This document shows, piece after piece, positions 62,576-64,000 of a stretch of DNA of 64,000 nucleotides. Source of the stretch: CAYVBE01 sp964572825 (lineage in GTDB: Bacteria; Planctomycetota; Brocadiia; SM23-32); assembly GCA_964572825.1 (NCBI GenBank), contig CAZNGS010000005.1, positions 1 to 64,000 on the forward strand, read 5' to 3'. Below the pieces are notes generated by a model. That model saw nothing but the letters and a program-made list of their open reading frames with translations. It was not told where the DNA came from and searched no databases. The position numbers were made by a program, and so were the translations under genes. Within the stretch, counting starts at the first letter, position 1; the number at the start of each line of letters is the position of its first letter.

Positions 62576-64000
62576 GAAAACCACTGCGGCTGCGGCGTTA
62601 CCAGGTTCACTTCAGCAGCTACAACATCCCCCAGATCTTCACCGACGTCCTCGTGCTGGGCAGCGGCGTGGGCGGATTGAGCACGGCGCTCAACCTGCCG
62701 GAAGGCGTCAGCGTCCTGCTGGTGACCAAGGGCGACCTGTCCGCCGGCAGCACCGCCGAGGCCCAGGGAGGTGTGGCGGCGGCCATTGCACCTGCGGACA
62801 GTCCGGAGCAGCACTTTGAGGACACCGTCGCCGCGGGCTGCGGCCTCTGCGACGAGGAGGCCGTCGGCATCGTGACCTCGGAGGGGCCCGACCGCATCGA
62901 GGAGCTCATCGAGATGGGCGTGGCCTTTGACCGGGAGGCAGATGAGCTGTCCCTGACGCGGGAAGGCGGCCACGGCCGGGCCAGGATTCTGCACGCCAAC
63001 GGCGACGCCACGGGCCGGGCGATTCACGATGTGATGGGATCGCGCGCCCTGGAGCGGGAGAAGCTGGAGGTCCTTCAGAACGCGTTCGTGCTCGACTTGC
63101 TGACTCTGGACAACGTCTGTCACGGGGCGCTCATCTGGACACAGGGGCGCGGCCTGATGATGGCGCGGGCCAAGCAGACGGTGCTGGCGGCAGGCGGCTG
63201 CGGGCGCGTCTACCGGGAGACGACCAATCCCTCCGTGATCACGGGCGACGGCGTGGCGATGGCCTTCCGGGCGGGGGCTTCGCTGCAGGACATGGAGTTC
63301 ATCCAGTTCCATCCCACCACGCTCTACGTGGCCGGCGCCTCCCGAGCCCTGATCAGCGAGTCCCTCCGCGGGGAGGGCGGAATTCTGCGGAACCGGGAAG
63401 GCAAGCGGTTCATGCCGCAGTACCACCCGGACGCCGAGCTGGCCCCCAGGGACGTGGTCAGCCGAAGTATCGTCGACCAGATGAAGAAAACCGAGCACAC
63501 CCACGTCTACCTGGACGTGACCGGCATGTGCGCCGAGCGCCTGGAGGAGAGGTTCCCCACCATAACGGCCCTGTGCCGCCGGTTTGGGCTGGAGCCGTCC
63601 GAAGACCTGATCCCCGTGCGACCTTCCGCCCATTACATGGTGGGCGGTGTGCGGACGGACCTGATGGGGCGCACGGACGTGGAGAACCTGCTGGCGTGCG
63701 GGGAAGTGGCCTGTACCGGGTTGCACGGGGCCAACCGGCTGGGCAGCAATTCGCTGCTGGAGGGACTGGTCTTCGGGCGGCGGTGCGCCCGGGCCGCCGC
63801 CGAAAAACTGGCCGACATGGCCGAACCGCTGCCCGTCCACGCACTGCAGGGGCTCCCCCAGGAACCCGCCTACGGCACGCTGAACCTGACGGACGTGGAA
63901 AACTCGCTGCGCAGCATAATGTGGCGCGACGCGGGCGTGGTGCGCAACGGCCAGGATCTGGACGAGGCCCTGGAGATGATCACCTTCTGGTGCCGCTACG
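62572..64000 (+). CDS. nadB: L-aspartate oxidase (3' end outside window)
   Basis: Read directly from the sequence from ATG 62572, which overlaps the previous TGA (ATGA); open to the window end, so about 476 residues are visible of the usual ~530. FAD motif 'VLVLGSGVGGLSTALNL' (residues ~27-42), 'GSTAEAQGGVAAAI', 'VLAAGGCGRVY', 'MEFIQFHPTTLY', 'ISESLRGEGGILRN' and 'RPSAHYMVGGVRTDLMG' are characteristic of NadB rather than succinate dehydrogenase. It oxidises aspartate to iminoaspartate for NAD synthesis. NadA and NadC would be expected downstream or elsewhere. Confidence 0.93.
   Translation, partial: MRKPLRLRRYQVHFSSYNIPQIFTDVLVLGSGVGGLSTALNLPEGVSVLLVTKGDLSAGSTAEAQGGVAAAIAPADSPEQHFEDTVAAGCGLCDEEAVGIVTSEGPDRIEELIEMGVAFDREADELSLTREGGHGRARILHANGDATGRAIHDVMGSRALEREKLEVLQNAFVLDLLTLDNVCHGALIWTQGRGLMMARAKQTVLAAGGCGRVYRETTNPSVITGDGVAMAFRAGASLQDMEFIQFHPTTLYVAGASRALISESLRGEGGILRNREGKRFMPQYHPDAELAPRDVVSRSIVDQMKKTEHTHVYLDVTGMCAERLEERFPTITALCRRFGLEPSEDLIPVRPSAHYMVGGVRTDLMGRTDVENLLACGEVACTGLHGANRLGSNSLLEGLVFGRRCARAAAEKLADMAEPLPVHALQGLPQEPAYGTLNLTDVENSLRSIMWRDAGVVRNGQDLDEALEMITFWCRY

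Noticed and set aside
1..64000. tRNA, rRNA, CRISPR arrays, insertion sequences or integrases
   Set aside because: Gaps were read for cloverleaf arms, regular repeats, transposase motifs and terminal inverted repeats; none found. Small ncRNAs cannot be excluded by eye.

Overview
The window is high-GC bacterial DNA with dense, mostly co-directional genes. No rRNA, tRNA, CRISPR array, IS element or phage module was seen. The gene content points to a planctomycete or another PVC-type, Gram-negative-like bacterium: many secreted or periplasmic glycosidases, sulfatases, Gfo/Idh/MocA oxidoreductases, xylose-isomerase-like TIM barrels, PQQ-type propeller remnants, a DUF4175-like giant protein, c-di-AMP synthesis and YajC. 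No marker gene fixes the phylum, so this is inference from gene repertoire.

Region 1 (1-20991, all + strand) is a carbohydrate-catabolism island. It opens with the tail of a clan-A glycosidase and a second, frameshifted paralogue. Then come three Gfo/Idh/MocA dehydrogenases interleaved with two AP_endonuc_2-type sugar isomerase/epimerase barrels, three GH43-like proteins (one a double propeller), a decayed PQQ-propeller gene, an aldo/keto reductase, an FGGY kinase resembling LyxK (L-xylulose / 3-keto-L-gulonate kinase), two SDRs, a 2-hydroxyacid dehydrogenase and a sulfatase. Spacing is tight and there is no transporter or regulator. The set reads as a pathway that trims a plant- or algal-type glycan, oxidises the sugars to keto-sugars, rearranges or cleaves them, and phosphorylates a ketose or keto-acid.

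Region 2 (21012-33852, - strand) is housekeeping: a degenerate HepT-like protein, endonuclease IV, an etfB-etfA-acyl-CoA dehydrogenase operon, a GlnD-like protein whose nucleotidyltransferase site is lost, uvrA and der. Region 3 (34044-48132, + strand) holds a MobA-FdhD fusion, an apiosidase-like glycosidase, a MacB-type ABC exporter and a membrane-fusion protein separated by signalling genes (one a histidine-kinase/response-regulator deletion chimera, the other a REC-GGDEF diguanylate cyclase), a third sugar isomerase, a phosphomannomutase-like pseudoenzyme with a Cys cluster, miaB and a LysM-like protein.

Region 4 (48143-55605, - strand) runs folP-cdaA-cdaR-pdxJ-folE-holC and an N-acetyl-sugar amidotransferase-like ATPase, preceded by a separate sulfatase. 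Region 5 (55764-64000, + strand) has queA-tgt-yajC, a metallophosphoesterase, the DUF4175-like protein with a roughly 470-residue low-complexity segment, and nadB running off the window end.

The most unusual items are the keto-sugar island, the three proteins that keep their fold signature but have lost catalytic residues (GlnD-like, phosphomannomutase-like, HepT-like), the MobA-FdhD fusion with a single Cys, and the decaying genes (glycosidase frameshift, PQQ propeller, kinase/regulator chimera).
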